A DNA stretch of 64,000 bases from Blastopirellula marina (GCF_002967715.1 NZ_PUIA01000035.1:62001-126000); one strand, 5' to 3'; positions 35,841 through 45,876 are shown, counted from the first letter of the stretch. The notes: generated by a model from the letters alone, not told the origin. A program made the numbers and translations.

Positions 35841-35878
35841 AAGCTGGGATTCGCGAATGGCGTTTCCCAGCTTTTTTT
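35841..35878 (+). terminator. Rho-independent terminator after gmd
   Basis: A 9-bp stem (35841-35849 with 35865-35873) is followed directly by seven T residues (35872-35878). It ends the glycosyltransferase/gmd unit. Confidence 0.9.
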
Positions 35879-35974
35879 GTGCGCGGTCAATGCCGCGGGT
35901 TATACTACACACTCTTCCGTTTTGCCCGCCCCTCAACTCTATTCCTTCGCCACTGGTTACGAACGGTGCCCACG

Positions 35975-38900
35975 ATGCCTACCCGCTGGAAACGAGTCCC
36001 CCACATCCTGTTCTGCATCTTTACCGTCTCGTTCGCGTCATCCTTTTCACTGGCAGAAAACCCAGACGAGTTCTGTGGCGACCCTAACCTCACCGTAGCG
36101 ACACCGGTACCAGCGGCGTTCGACAAAGACTACTGCGAGAAGATCACCAAGCTGGCAACCGCCCAAGGGAATGCCATGCGGGGCATGAGTGTGTTTCGAT
36201 CGGCAAAGTATGCCTGTCTTTCCTGTCACCAGGTGGGGAAGCAGGGAGGAAACGTCGGCCCCTCGCTCAACGAAGTCAACAAACGTCTTACGCCAGATCA
36301 GATCGTCGAGGCCGTCCTCTGGCCAAGCCACACCGTCAAACCGGAATATACTACCTGGCTCTTTCAATTAGTCGACGGACAGAACGTTCAAGGATACAAG
36401 CGAAATGAAACCAGCGAGCTAATCGAAGTCTTCGATCCAACGTCGCAGAAAATCATCTCACTCGCCAAAGAAGATATCGACCAGTCCCGCGAGTCAGGCA
36501 CACTCATGCCGACCGGCATGGCCAACGCCATGAGCGTTTCGCAGCGCCGCGACTTGGTTCGCTTCCTCCTGGATCTCGCCCACGACGAAGAATTAGTCAC
36601 CCTGGTTCATCAGGCAGATCAACCTGTCGCATTTACCTACGACCGGGCTCCACTCGTACCAGCACTTTGGAAGCTGTGGCAAGAGAACGTCAACCGCGAT
36701 CGCGTCTACGACTTCTATCGCAAGCAGGCTATGCACTTCGCTTCCGCCACTCGCGACTGGCACTTGCTGCCTGCATTCCCGGGGCTCGACGACGGCAAAT
36801 TCGGCCATTGGGGCAATCAGAACGAAGCGGTCTGGAAAGATGCTCGGTGGAGCCAGCGTGAGAAATCGCCGATTCTCGCAGGCGTGACTCATCTTCCGGG
36901 TAAAACAGTCAACAAAGGAATCTGTGTGCAGCTTGGGGACAACGGCGAACTATCTACCTGCTTCGATCCCGAAACACTGACCTATCCCGCCGTTTGGAAG
37001 GATGGCTTCGTGAAGTTCTCCGATGTGCGGCATGGATTCATGGACGGCCTACGTCCCGCCGGTCCAATCGTGGAGCAACCGCAAGAGAAGCGGCCAGATC
37101 AGCCGATTCAGTACCATGGCTACTACCGTGTCGGGGCTCGGATTGTTTTCTCGTATCGGATTGGCAATACGGAAATGCTCGATACCCCTTGGGTCGAAAA
37201 TGGCAAGTTCACACGAACCGTCATGCCTGCCAGCGAGCATCCGTTGGCAAAGCCCATCCAGTCCCCTCCAACGCAGTGGGCCGAAGAGATCATCACCCAT
37301 GGGCAGCTAGGCAGTGACGACTTGCCCTATGCTGTCGACACGATTCCATTGCCCACAGAGAATCCCTGGGAAGCGTTAACGTTCGTCGGTGATCACGACT
37401 TCCTGGCCGATGGCACAGCGGTCGTGGCCACCATGACCGGTGACGTCTGGCTGGCTTCCGGACTGGATGCCGACCTGGATGAGATTCGCTGGAAACGCTT
37501 CGCCACCGGGCTTCACCAGCCCCTGGGTGTCGCCGTGCGAGACAACCAAATCTATGTCCTGGGACGAGATCAAATCACGCGTTTGGTCGACCACAACAGC
37601 GATCGCGAAGCCGACTTTTACGAATGTTTCTCAAACATCTACGATACGTCCTCCGGCGGGCACGACTACACGTGCGGACTGGAAGTCGATTCCCTAGGCA
37701 ACTTCTACACTGCCTCGGGCAAGGATGGCCTGCTTCGTATTTCCGCCGATGGCAAGCAGGTCGATCTGCTCGCGACCGGCTTTCGAAATCCAGATGGGCT
37801 GGCAGTCACGGCGGACGGCAAGGTTACCGTGCCGTGCAGCGAAGGAGCATGGACGCCGGCGTCGATGGTGTGCCTGGTCGATCCCAGCTTGAAGGAAACA
37901 CCGCACTATGGATATCGCGGCCCCAAGAAAGGCCAGGCCCCCTCTCTGCCGTTGATCTACATGCCACGTGGACTCGATAACAGCAGCGGCGGCCAGGCCA
38001 TCAACTCCGATGCCCGGTTCGGCCCGCTGCAGAATCACCTCATTCACACATCGTTTGGCATGGGCACCCATTTCCTGGTACTGCGAGATGAAGTCGATGG
38101 GCAAGATCAAGGTGCCGTGATGCCGCTGCCTGGAGAGTTTCGTTCGGGAGCTCATCGCGCGGCAACCAACCCGGCCGACGGACAATTGTACGTCAGCGGC
38201 ATGGCCGGCTGGGGGTCGTATACGCCGGACGATGGCTGTCTGCATCGTGTGCGATACACGGGCAAACCGATGCAGATGCCGACTCGCTTTCATGTTCACT
38301 CGAATGGCATACTGCTCGAATACCAGGAACCGATCGATCGCGAGATCGTTCGCAGTGCGAAGACCCATTTCGCCCAAGCGTGGAACTATCGCTACGGACC
38401 AGGATACGGTTCGCCGGAAATGGCCCCCAGCCACCCAAATGTTGTGGGGCATGAAGCCATCGAGATCGCCGGCGTTCACCCAATTAACGAAAAGACCATC
38501 TTCGTCGAGATGCCTGACCTGCAGCTGGTTAACCAATTGCATCTGTTGCTGCAAGTTGACTCAGGGGACGCACAAGAACTGTTCGTCACCGTTCACAAAC
38601 TCGATCGCCCCTACGTCATCTTCCCCGGGTATCAACCTGCCGAGAAAGTGATTGCGGCCCATCCGTTGTTGAGAGATCTGGCCCTACTGGGAGATCGCAA
38701 ACCGAACCCCTGGCAAAAGAAACCCGAGTCGGAACCAGATGCCAAGCTACAACTGGAAGCAGGCAAGAACCTGACCTATTCCACCTCGGAACTCAAAGCC
38801 AAGGCCGGCCAGTTGGTTGAGCTTACGTTCACTAACCCAGATGTCGTGCCGCACAACTGGGTTCTCCTGAAGCCAGGTACACTGGCGACCGTTGGAGACC

Positions 38901-39109
38901 TGGCCAACAAGCTGGTGGCCGACCCCGCGGCGGCATTAAACCAGTACGTACCGAAGACCGACGACGTGCTGGCCTATACCGACATCGTCGATCCCAAGCA
39001 GAAGTTCACCATCTACTTCCACGCACCAGAGAAGCCGGGGCGCTATCCGTATTTCTGCAGCTTCCCCGGCCACTGGATGGTAATGAACGGCGTGTTGGTG
39101 GTGGAGTAG
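35975..39109 (+). CDS. Cytochrome c / beta-propeller / cupredoxin fusion protein
   Basis: A 1044-residue secreted protein; the ATG at 35975 gives a signal peptide (ILFCIFTVSFASSFSLA). A c-type haem domain comes first, with CLSCH (Cys81/Cys84/His85) and the PVC-type block GNVGPSLNEV, and the likely axial Met in GTLMPTGM near residue 176. The middle (about 470-800) has NHL/gluconolactonase-like propeller features (FVGDHDFLADGTAVVATMTGDVWL; GLEVDSLGNFYTASGKDGLLRISADG). The last about 120 residues form a plastocyanin/azurin-like domain with type-1 copper ligands His (PHNW), Cys (YFCSFPGHW), His and Met (VMNG). It may oxidise a sugar or alcohol and pass electrons through haem and copper within one chain; this is inferred from the domains. 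Confidence 0.88.
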   Translation: MPTRWKRVPHILFCIFTVSFASSFSLAENPDEFCGDPNLTVATPVPAAFDKDYCEKITKLATAQGNAMRGMSVFRSAKYACLSCHQVGKQGGNVGPSLNEVNKRLTPDQIVEAVLWPSHTVKPEYTTWLFQLVDGQNVQGYKRNETSELIEVFDPTSQKIISLAKEDIDQSRESGTLMPTGMANAMSVSQRRDLVRFLLDLAHDEELVTLVHQADQPVAFTYDRAPLVPALWKLWQENVNRDRVYDFYRKQAMHFASATRDWHLLPAFPGLDDGKFGHWGNQNEAVWKDARWSQREKSPILAGVTHLPGKTVNKGICVQLGDNGELSTCFDPETLTYPAVWKDGFVKFSDVRHGFMDGLRPAGPIVEQPQEKRPDQPIQYHGYYRVGARIVFSYRIGNTEMLDTPWVENGKFTRTVMPASEHPLAKPIQSPPTQWAEEIITHGQLGSDDLPYAVDTIPLPTENPWEALTFVGDHDFLADGTAVVATMTGDVWLASGLDADLDEIRWKRFATGLHQPLGVAVRDNQIYVLGRDQITRLVDHNSDREADFYECFSNIYDTSSGGHDYTCGLEVDSLGNFYTASGKDGLLRISADGKQVDLLATGFRNPDGLAVTADGKVTVPCSEGAWTPASMVCLVDPSLKETPHYGYRGPKKGQAPSLPLIYMPRGLDNSSGGQAINSDARFGPLQNHLIHTSFGMGTHFLVLRDEVDGQDQGAVMPLPGEFRSGAHRAATNPADGQLYVSGMAGWGSYTPDDGCLHRVRYTGKPMQMPTRFHVHSNGILLEYQEPIDREIVRSAKTHFAQAWNYRYGPGYGSPEMAPSHPNVVGHEAIEIAGVHPINEKTIFVEMPDLQLVNQLHLLLQVDSGDAQELFVTVHKLDRPYVIFPGYQPAEKVIAAHPLLRDLALLGDRKPNPWQKKPESEPDAKLQLEAGKNLTYSTSELKAKAGQLVELTFTNPDVVPHNWVLLKPGTLATVGDLANKLVADPAAALNQYVPKTDDVLAYTDIVDPKQKFTIYFHAPEKPGRYPYFCSFPGHWMVMNGVLVVE

Positions 39110-39112
39110 AAG

Positions 39113-39706
39113 CTACGCTCCCACGCCACTGGCCGTGCGTGCTTCTTCCAGCAGTTTCATGAACGCCCCGAAATAGCGGCCGTTATCGTGAAACGTCCGA
39201 CCGCTGACGATGTTTCCATCGACCACGCACGCTTCGTCGACAAACGTTCCACCGCACACTTCCAGGTCGAACTTGCACTTCGGGACCGTGGCCATCCGAC
39301 GGCCACGCACGCGGTCGGCGTACGCCAGCACTTCCACGCCATGGCATACCGAAGCAACCGGTTTGCCGTTATCAACGAACCAGCGTGTTGCCTCGACCAG
39401 GTGCTCGTCGTAGCGAATGTATTCAGGCGCACGACCACCGCTGATCATGATGCCGGCATAATCTTCCGGCACGATCTCGGAAAACGCGATCTTCGCTTCG
39501 ATCGTGTAGCCTTCCCACTCCTTGGTGATGGTCCAGCCGGGCTTGACCTCGTGCATCACCATCTGAAAGAGCCCCCGCTTGGGGCCTGCGACTACCGGCT
39601 CGAATCCACCTTCTTGCAGGCGGTAGTAGGGATACATCGTGTCGAGTGTTTCCGAAGCGTCCCCCACAATGATAAGTACCTTGTCCGACACGTTAGTTTC
39701 CTTCAT
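39113..39706 (-). CDS. DJ-1/PfpI-family protein
   Basis: A 197-residue class I glutamine-amidotransferase-fold protein. The nucleophile elbow ASVCHGVEVLAYA places Cys121 next to His122, and the upstream acidic residue lies in MISGGRAPEYIRYD. Members of the family are proteases, glyoxalases, deglycases or hydratases; this sequence alone does not decide. The start overlaps the end of the TIM-barrel gene by 14 bp, and the oxidoreductase gene is behind that, so all three form one minus-strand unit, probably for sugar-derivative catabolism or repair. Confidence 0.88.
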   Translation of the reverse strand: MKETNVSDKVLIIVGDASETLDTMYPYYRLQEGGFEPVVAGPKRGLFQMVMHEVKPGWTITKEWEGYTIEAKIAFSEIVPEDYAGIMISGGRAPEYIRYDEHLVEATRWFVDNGKPVASVCHGVEVLAYADRVRGRRMATVPKCKFDLEVCGGTFVDEACVVDGNIVSGRTFHDNGRYFGAFMKLLEEARTASGVGA

Positions 39707-40634
39707 TCAAGTCTGAAATGCACTGGCTTAAGTAATCTCGCCCCCGCACGATCTCGGCCGTGGTCTCGGCAACGGTCGGCAAGATAGGAATCCCTCGGGG
39801 AAACGGGTGCATGAACACCTCGGTCCACCCTTGATACTTCACGTCTACCAAGGCTTCTAGCAGGGGCTGAAAATCAAGCGGCCCACGTCCCGGCATCTGT
39901 AATAACTGCTGCTCGACTGGCATCGGCTTATGCGAGCCCTCACCATGCTGCCAGGCATAGAACATCTGCATCCCTTCACCCAGCTCGCGAATCAGCGCGG
40001 CCAGTTGCTTTTCATCCTGTGCCAGGTGATAGGGTGCCAAGGCAATCGCCAGATGCTTCGAGGGACGCAGTTCCAATAACCATCGCAGCGAGTCGGGCGA
40101 ATCGATCAGGTTGTTCGCGTGGTTCTCGATCGCAATGGTGACGCCGTTTTCCTCGGCAACCTCAAGGTGCGGCTTCATCTTCTCAATGAACTCGCCCACC
40201 GCCTTCTTAAGCTCCAGTCCCTTGGCATCTTTGGGACCGGCCCCGCCGGTAATCATCAAGGGGCAGCCAAAACGCTTAGCCAGCGGCATCTCACTTTGTA
40301 AACCAAACGGTCCCAGTTTGTATTGCGTAATGCAGCCCAACTTGACGTCGTTGGCTTGCAGCAGTTCGGCGAAACGATCGGCCCCCATCTCATCGACTTG
40401 CTCGCGTTGGTCTCCGTGGACCTTCGGCCAAATGTCGATATGGGTTGCCCCAATCTTTTTAGCTTCCGGTAGAATCTCTTCGAGCTTGCTGTAGCCGTAC
40501 ATGCACGAAGGCAGCATGTAGTTCAACTGAAACTTACTGTCCTCTGCGAGCAGCGGCGAGGCGTACGCCGCACCCACAAGCCCTGCCGAGAGCTTATGAA
40601 ACGTACGACGATCCATCGTAGGTTGAGTGTTCAT
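39693..40634 (-). CDS. Sugar phosphate isomerase/epimerase-type TIM-barrel protein
   Basis: A 313-residue xylose-isomerase-like barrel protein. The ATG at 40634 gives a Tat signal (MDRRTFHKLSAGLVGAAYASPLLA), so it is exported. Family features: KKIGATHIDIWP near residue 65, the Glu metal ligand in VTIAIENHANNLID (about 160), ALAPYHLAQ (about 200) and the C-terminal VFMHPFPRG. It lies between the DJ-1-like gene (14-bp overlap) and the oxidoreductase gene, 31 bp apart, in one operon. It probably isomerises or epimerises a keto-sugar; the substrate is unknown. Confidence 0.87.
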   Translation of the reverse strand: MNTQPTMDRRTFHKLSAGLVGAAYASPLLAEDSKFQLNYMLPSCMYGYSKLEEILPEAKKIGATHIDIWPKVHGDQREQVDEMGADRFAELLQANDVKLGCITQYKLGPFGLQSEMPLAKRFGCPLMITGGAGPKDAKGLELKKAVGEFIEKMKPHLEVAEENGVTIAIENHANNLIDSPDSLRWLLELRPSKHLAIALAPYHLAQDEKQLAALIRELGEGMQMFYAWQHGEGSHKPMPVEQQLLQMPGRGPLDFQPLLEALVDVKYQGWTEVFMHPFPRGIPILPTVAETTAEIVRGRDYLSQCISDLNEGN

Positions 40635-40665
40635 CGTTGTGACTTCAAAATCAAAATGGGGGGCG

Positions 40666-41961
40666 TCAGACGGTCTCGTATCCGGCACGTTGCTCGCGGC
40701 TGAGGTGCTGATTCGCTTCGTCGTCTCCAACGAACGTCTCGGTCTTGGGGTTCCATGTCAGCTTGCGTCCCAGCTTCATCGAGATGTTTCCCAAGTGACA
40801 CGTGCTGACGCTGCGATGCTGGCTTTCGATATCCGAGACCGGCGTCTTTCGCTTCGCGACGCAGTCGAAGAAGTTCCCCATATGGTTGATAATTGCATCG
40901 AGCTTGCCGGCCCGCTCTGGTCGTTCGAGGTTATCGAAATCGTAGAGCACGAAGTCTTCGCGGGGCAGCTTTCGCTCGGTTGGTGCCCCATCAAGCGTTC
41001 CCCGATTCACGAAGATCCGCCCCTTGTCGCCGGTAAACATCACACCGTTGCGTCCTTCGTCCGCAACTGTCAGTACGACGCCGTTGTCTAACTTGTACGT
41101 AACGTGGTAGTCGACTGCGACGTTGTAGCCATTTTCCACCGACGGCATTTTGGCCGTTCCATCGATCTCGACCGGCAGGCCTCCGGCTCCCCACTGACCG
41201 ATATCGATATGGTGGGCTCCCCAGTCGGTCATTTGCCCGCCGCTGTATTCGTACCACCAGCGGAAGGTGTAGTGCGAGCGTTCGGGGATGTAAGGAACGT
41301 CCGGCGTTTGACCCTGCCAGAGATCCCAGTTGAATGTCTTGGGAACTGGTTTAGTCTCGAACGGACCACCGGTTTTGTTTTTGCCCAGCACGATATCCAC
41401 GCGTTCCAAGTTGCCAACCCAGCCTTGGCGAACCATTTCGACTGCGGTGCGAAAACGAATATCGCTACGCTGCCAGGAACCAACTTGCACGACGCGTCCC
41501 GTTTCCTTGACGACTTCGCGCAGCTTCTTTCCTTCGTCGATCGTCAACGTCAGCGGCTTCTCGCAGTAAACATCTTTACCGGCACGGCATGCATCGATCA
41601 CCATCTTGGTGTGCCAGTGATCTGGCGTGCCGATCATGACGACGTCGACATCGTCGCGTGCGAGCAGATCGCGGTAGTCTTCCATCAGGGCCGACTTCCC
41701 GCCGAAGTCGGAGTTGGCCTTTTCCAGAATCTCTCGATCGACGTCGGCCAAAGCCACGATATCACCGTGCGCGGCCGCCTTTTCGGTGATGACCGAACCT
41801 TGGTACCGCAGGCCGATCGCCCCAATCCCGATCCGGCTATTCGCGTCTTTCGGTTTCTCAGCCGCACTCACGGTCGGCAGTGCTCCGAAAACCATCGAAG
41901 CCGAAGCGGCCGCCGATACTTGTGTAATCCATTGACGGCGATCTAAAGACGATCGGGACAT
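40666..41961 (-). CDS. Gfo/Idh/MocA-family oxidoreductase with Tat signal
   Basis: A 431-residue enzyme. I set the start at 41961 (MSRSSLDRRQWITQVSAAASASM), which gives a twin-arginine leader. Rossmann region: IGIGAIGLRYQGSVI. The EKP motif occurs in VYCEKPLTLTIDEGKKL (about residue 137), and the C-terminal domain contains WWYEYSGGQMTDWGAHHIDIGQW, typical of the planctomycete subgroup. It is first gene of the unit with the TIM-barrel and DJ-1-like genes, and an XylR-type regulator lies just upstream on the same strand, which may control it. It probably oxidises or reduces a sugar carbon with NAD(P) in the periplasm. Confidence 0.9.
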   Translation of the reverse strand: MSRSSLDRRQWITQVSAAASASMVFGALPTVSAAEKPKDANSRIGIGAIGLRYQGSVITEKAAAHGDIVALADVDREILEKANSDFGGKSALMEDYRDLLARDDVDVVMIGTPDHWHTKMVIDACRAGKDVYCEKPLTLTIDEGKKLREVVKETGRVVQVGSWQRSDIRFRTAVEMVRQGWVGNLERVDIVLGKNKTGGPFETKPVPKTFNWDLWQGQTPDVPYIPERSHYTFRWWYEYSGGQMTDWGAHHIDIGQWGAGGLPVEIDGTAKMPSVENGYNVAVDYHVTYKLDNGVVLTVADEGRNGVMFTGDKGRIFVNRGTLDGAPTERKLPREDFVLYDFDNLERPERAGKLDAIINHMGNFFDCVAKRKTPVSDIESQHRSVSTCHLGNISMKLGRKLTWNPKTETFVGDDEANQHLSREQRAGYETV

Positions 41962-42128
41962 AACGTAGCTCCTAGGCAGGCAGTGGGATGAGGGCAATTC
42001 GAGGAAACACTCTCCAGCGGTAACCTCCGCCAGCCTGAGTGATGCTTCTATCGTGACGGAAATGCCTTACTGAGACAATCCGCAAATGCGTCTACATACT
42101 CCGTTATCTTATCACTCTTGCGGTATCG

Positions 42129-43298
42129 TTAGCGAGCCTTACGTCGGTCTTGGCGGTATTGCCCAGGCGGCATGCCATACATTTCCCGGAATGTTTCGGC
42201 TAGATGCTGTGTGCGACGAAAGCCACAGCGCTGGGCAATCACGGCAAGTGTGAGATCGGTATGGGTAAGCATTTCCTCCGCTCGCAACAGCTTCAAGCGT
42301 ATCAACTCCTGGTTCGGCGAACGTCCTAGAATCTTCCGTAGCCCTCGTTCGAGCGAACTGCGCGAAATCGCCACTCCTTTCAGAACATCGGAAACGCTAA
42401 TCCCTTCGCAGGCATACTCGCGCATGAAGAGCAGCGCATTGGCCAGTTCCCGGTCGTCCAGGGCCACGATATCCGACGAAAGCCGAGTCACGATTCCCAG
42501 CGGTTCGACCAGGATCGGTTTCTTGGGAGGTGCCCCTCCCTTCATCAAGTGTGCCAAGAGTTCGGCGGCCCGGTAACCGATCGCGGTACCGTTGAGTTCG
42601 ACACTCGATAGGGGTGTCGTGGCCATCGTGCAGAGCGAAGCGTCATTCTCGACCCCCACCACCGCCACCTCTTCCGGCACAATCGCCCCGCAGCGCCGAC
42701 AGGCATCCAACAGCCAGAAGCCTAGCTGATCGGTGCAAGCCATCACTCCCACTGGCTTGGGCAATTGGTGGATCCAGTCAGCCAATTCCCTCTGAGCCTG
42801 CTCCCATTCGGTCGGCTGTTCGCGGCGGTTCAAGGGATTGTAGCGCGAAGCCTCGTAGCCATGTTCGGCCACGGTTTGCACGAAGTTCTCGCAGCGTTGC
42901 TGAAAGTATTCTTCGGCCCCCAATTGATACACGGCAAAATGGCGAAAACCTCGTTCGAGAAAGTGCTCGGCAACCAGCTTCCCCAGCGAATAGTTGTTCA
43001 CCCCAACAAAGGGAAATGAATGCTTCAGGCGTGTCGAACGCAACTCAACCGTCGGGACCTTGGCTCGCTTCACCGAGTCGACCATGGCCTGCGAACCACT
43101 ACGGGTCAAGATTCCGTTCCCACTCCACACCGGCAACCAAGGAGGGGCAGGGGACTCAAGCGAACGGGACTCGACCAATAGAGACCACGGACCTTGCTCG
43201 GCCACATACTTACGCACCCCATGCAGCAACTCGCGACCATAGGTCCGAGATGTTTCAATCAGCAGCGCAACATGCGGTGCAGCACTCTTTGCAGGCAT
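42129..43298 (-). CDS. XylR-type regulator (sugar-binding domain plus AraC helix-turn-helix)
   Basis: A 389-residue regulator; start taken at ATG 43298, with GTG 43310 possible. The N-terminal about 270 residues form a LacI-like periplasmic-binding fold (HVALLIETSRTYGRELLHGVRKYVAEQGPW, then VAVVGVENDASLCTMATTPLSSVELNG). The C-terminal AraC domain has ISVSDVLKGVAISRSSLERGLRKILGRSPNQELIRLKLLRAEEMLTHTDLTLAVIAQRCGFRRTQHLAETFREMYGMPPGQYR, spanning two helix-turn-helix units. E. coli XylR has the same order. Such regulators sense a sugar; the local oxidoreductase/TIM-barrel/DJ-1 unit or the FAD oxidoreductase are plausible targets. Confidence 0.92.
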   Translation of the reverse strand: MPAKSAAPHVALLIETSRTYGRELLHGVRKYVAEQGPWSLLVESRSLESPAPPWLPVWSGNGILTRSGSQAMVDSVKRAKVPTVELRSTRLKHSFPFVGVNNYSLGKLVAEHFLERGFRHFAVYQLGAEEYFQQRCENFVQTVAEHGYEASRYNPLNRREQPTEWEQAQRELADWIHQLPKPVGVMACTDQLGFWLLDACRRCGAIVPEEVAVVGVENDASLCTMATTPLSSVELNGTAIGYRAAELLAHLMKGGAPPKKPILVEPLGIVTRLSSDIVALDDRELANALLFMREYACEGISVSDVLKGVAISRSSLERGLRKILGRSPNQELIRLKLLRAEEMLTHTDLTLAVIAQRCGFRRTQHLAETFREMYGMPPGQYRQDRRKAR

Positions 43299-43451
43299 GA
43301 AACAAGTCACAATGGAGGAAGAAGCGATTCAACGAATCGGCGGACGACTCTGAAATCTCTGGGGCACCTGCTCGATCGCGGTATCTATCGTGGGTTCTCG
43401 CTAACGTAATGCCAATTTGCCGGCCAGTTGCAACGGAATGGGTTCTTAGCG

Positions 43452-45464
43452 TTACTCGACCGGCACAAAGACGACGGCGTCGATGATCACGTGTCCGTTA
43501 GTTCCTTCGTTGCTGACCACGACTTCACCTTGTTTATCAAAGCGAAAATTACCCAGCGAAACGAAGATCTCGTCGACACTCGGTTTCTCGCGCTGGTTGA
43601 CGATCACTTTTTGCTCGCCGCCGACGTACTTGATCGTTACCGGCAAGTTACTTGCGCGGTTGCCGTTTGCCGAGTAAGCCAGGCGAACTTCATACTCTCC
43701 CGGCTTCAGCTTTGTAGTGAAGGTCGCGGTGCATTCTCCCTTGGCTTCATTCTTGTCGTGACGATAGCCCCGCCCCACAAATGGACGAATGTGATTCGAT
43801 TCTTCCCACTCGCCGGTCAGCTTGGCGTCTCGGTCGTCAACGCCGATCCCCTTCAATTTGGCTAGGCTGACGGGCACGCCCGATGCTCCCTTGTACTGGA
43901 TAATCTGCCCATCTTCCAGCAATCGTTTGGCTAGCTGATCGTACTGCACATTTTGTACGTTCACCTTATCGTCGATTGCCTGTGAGGCGGCCGTCGCGGC
44001 GCTTTGACCGAGGATCATGAAGACCGGCTCCATGCGAATCGAGCCAAATGCGATGTGGCTGGAAGACAAGGCCACCGGCACCAACAGGTTCGTACACTCG
44101 GACGACTTCGGCGTGATCGCGCGGTAAGCGATCGGGTAAGGGGAAACGCGGATCTCGACGTTCCCTTCATTACGAATCGCTCCATCGACCGCCACCATCT
44201 GGCAATGATGCGAGTCCATATTGTACGACGCCAGACCGATCGAATCCTCCGGCACTTCGTACCCTTGGCAGTTCTCCTGAGTCATCACGTAGTCACTCAG
44301 CATGCGGCGTCCTTCGCGGATGTACAGTTCGTGCGTCCAGCCGCTGGTGTCTCGATACTCGTCGGTCGGAAGACCAAACGCGGCAAACTTCTCTCGCCAC
44401 TCGCTGGGGATACGTGGCGAATGAGTCAGGTAGTACATCACGCCGATCTGGTAGTTGGCATGATCCTGGTAGATTTGCTCACGTGTCTTCCAGTCCCCTT
44501 CGGGCCAGTCGGTATTTCCGCCCACGAAGTCGATGAAGTAGGCTCCGTTGAACAGGTGGTGATTGTTCGTATCGATCGACCACCCCATCCGTGGATCGGC
44601 CCCGGACTCGAACAACCGGGCCAACACCTCGTACTGCTGCGTGTCGTAAACATTCGGCTTGGGAAACGGCAGTCGGTCTTCCCCTTTGACAAGCCGCATC
44701 CGAAAACAGTAGGCCTGAATCGCTTTGTCCCCTTCACCAGGCACACCACCATCGGCGACGATCCGCGGCAATAGACCACTCGATGGATCGCCTGGCTTCA
44801 CGTAGGGATCGATCGCCTTCGGAAAATTATGCCCGCCGGTACCTGGCTGACGAATGCCATCGTATGTCTCGTCATACACGTTGTTGGCTTCGCGTCCGAC
44901 CGCATACGACACACCAGCTCTGGCAAGCAGGTCTCCTTCGTACGTTGCATCGATAAACTGCTTAGCCTTCACGACCAGGCCGTTCTCCATCGAGATCGAA
45001 GTGATCTGCGTTCCCTGCTTGGTGACCTTATCCAAGTGAGCCAGGTAATGCACTTCCACCCCGGCTTCGGCCAGCATCTTCTTGTAAACATCTTCGGCGT
45101 CCGATGGCTTGAAATGGCTCTGGCCAATCTGATTGTAGAACTCGCGAGCAATCCCACCGCACACGTCCGCTCCGCCACCATCGGTATGGCTCAGGCCGCC
45201 GGTGGTTAAGCCACCCACGTGCTTTCCAAACGACAGCAGCACGGCTGACTTGCCCATGCGACGTGCCTGAATGGCCGCGACGACACCACCACTCGTTCCG
45301 CCGTAAACGCAGATGTCGGCTTCGATCTCGCGCGGCTCGACTTTCTCTGGCGGGTAGTAATATCGCAGCCCCTCCACCGCAGGCTCAGGCAGTGTTTGCG
45401 CCAGGCCATGACTTGCAACGACAGAAATCAAAAGGAGAACCGCTGGCAGAAAAGTCTTGTGCAT
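43452..45464 (-). CDS. Secreted FAD-dependent oxidoreductase with golvesin-like C-terminal domain
   Basis: A 670-residue protein with a signal peptide (MHKTFLPAVLLLISVVASHGLAQ). The FAD site is DICVYGGTSGGVVAAIQARRMGKSAVLL (about 48-75), followed by VGGLTTGGLSHTDGGG, the pattern of the FAD_oxidored family. Further FAD-binding residues occur in KQFIDATYEGDLLARAGV. The C-terminal about 130 residues (from about 540) make a beta-sandwich resembling the golvesin/xanthan-lyase C-terminal domain (GEYEVRLAYSANGNRASNLPVTI). A role in oxidising a glycan or sugar-derived substrate outside the cytoplasm is plausible. It stands alone on the minus strand, with the XylR-type regulator gene downstream. Confidence 0.88.
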   Translation of the reverse strand: MHKTFLPAVLLLISVVASHGLAQTLPEPAVEGLRYYYPPEKVEPREIEADICVYGGTSGGVVAAIQARRMGKSAVLLSFGKHVGGLTTGGLSHTDGGGADVCGGIAREFYNQIGQSHFKPSDAEDVYKKMLAEAGVEVHYLAHLDKVTKQGTQITSISMENGLVVKAKQFIDATYEGDLLARAGVSYAVGREANNVYDETYDGIRQPGTGGHNFPKAIDPYVKPGDPSSGLLPRIVADGGVPGEGDKAIQAYCFRMRLVKGEDRLPFPKPNVYDTQQYEVLARLFESGADPRMGWSIDTNNHHLFNGAYFIDFVGGNTDWPEGDWKTREQIYQDHANYQIGVMYYLTHSPRIPSEWREKFAAFGLPTDEYRDTSGWTHELYIREGRRMLSDYVMTQENCQGYEVPEDSIGLASYNMDSHHCQMVAVDGAIRNEGNVEIRVSPYPIAYRAITPKSSECTNLLVPVALSSSHIAFGSIRMEPVFMILGQSAATAASQAIDDKVNVQNVQYDQLAKRLLEDGQIIQYKGASGVPVSLAKLKGIGVDDRDAKLTGEWEESNHIRPFVGRGYRHDKNEAKGECTATFTTKLKPGEYEVRLAYSANGNRASNLPVTIKYVGGEQKVIVNQREKPSVDEIFVSLGNFRFDKQGEVVVSNEGTNGHVIIDAVVFVPVE

Positions 45465-45876
45465 GATGCGAGGCCATGAGGGGGGGACGGGGCGAAATTC
45501 GTTCCTCTATTACACTCTCTCCTCAGCCAACATTCAAACCCCGACTCGGGGCCTTCGTCCCTCTCGCTTCATGCGATAGTCTCTTGCGACATATGAACTT
45601 ACGCAGCGAAGCCAATACAAAAGCGACATCGTGCTATCACACGGCCAATGCAATCGCCAATTTCGTGTTAGATCTGCGAGCCCTGATCGAACCCACTGAC
45701 GGTGCTTTTAACATTGGATAAGTCTTGATCCCGCCGATTGTTGCTGGGAATATCCGTACCTCAAATTCGATTCAACTGGCACAATCCGAAAAGTCGATAC
45801 CTTTGGTGGGGCGAGACGTTTAGACCAGAGGGCTCCCCAACAACCGGCGGAATGCCTTCGGCCAAGGAAGCAAAGA
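45465..45876. other. Intergenic region, nothing recognised
   Basis: This 412-bp gap lies between two divergent genes. Short ORFs in it lack coding character or recognisable motifs. It should contain two outward-facing promoters, but I cannot place them. AAGGAAG just before 45877 is the ribosome site of the next gene. Confidence 0.4.

Noticed and set aside
37694-38554. Minus-strand ORF of 286 residues inside the cytochrome/cupredoxin gene
   Set aside because: It is antisense to the propeller-coding region, with no motif or promoter context.
44004-44774. Plus-strand ORF of 256 residues inside the FAD oxidoreductase gene
   Set aside because: It is antisense to a well-supported flavoprotein and has no recognisable domain.
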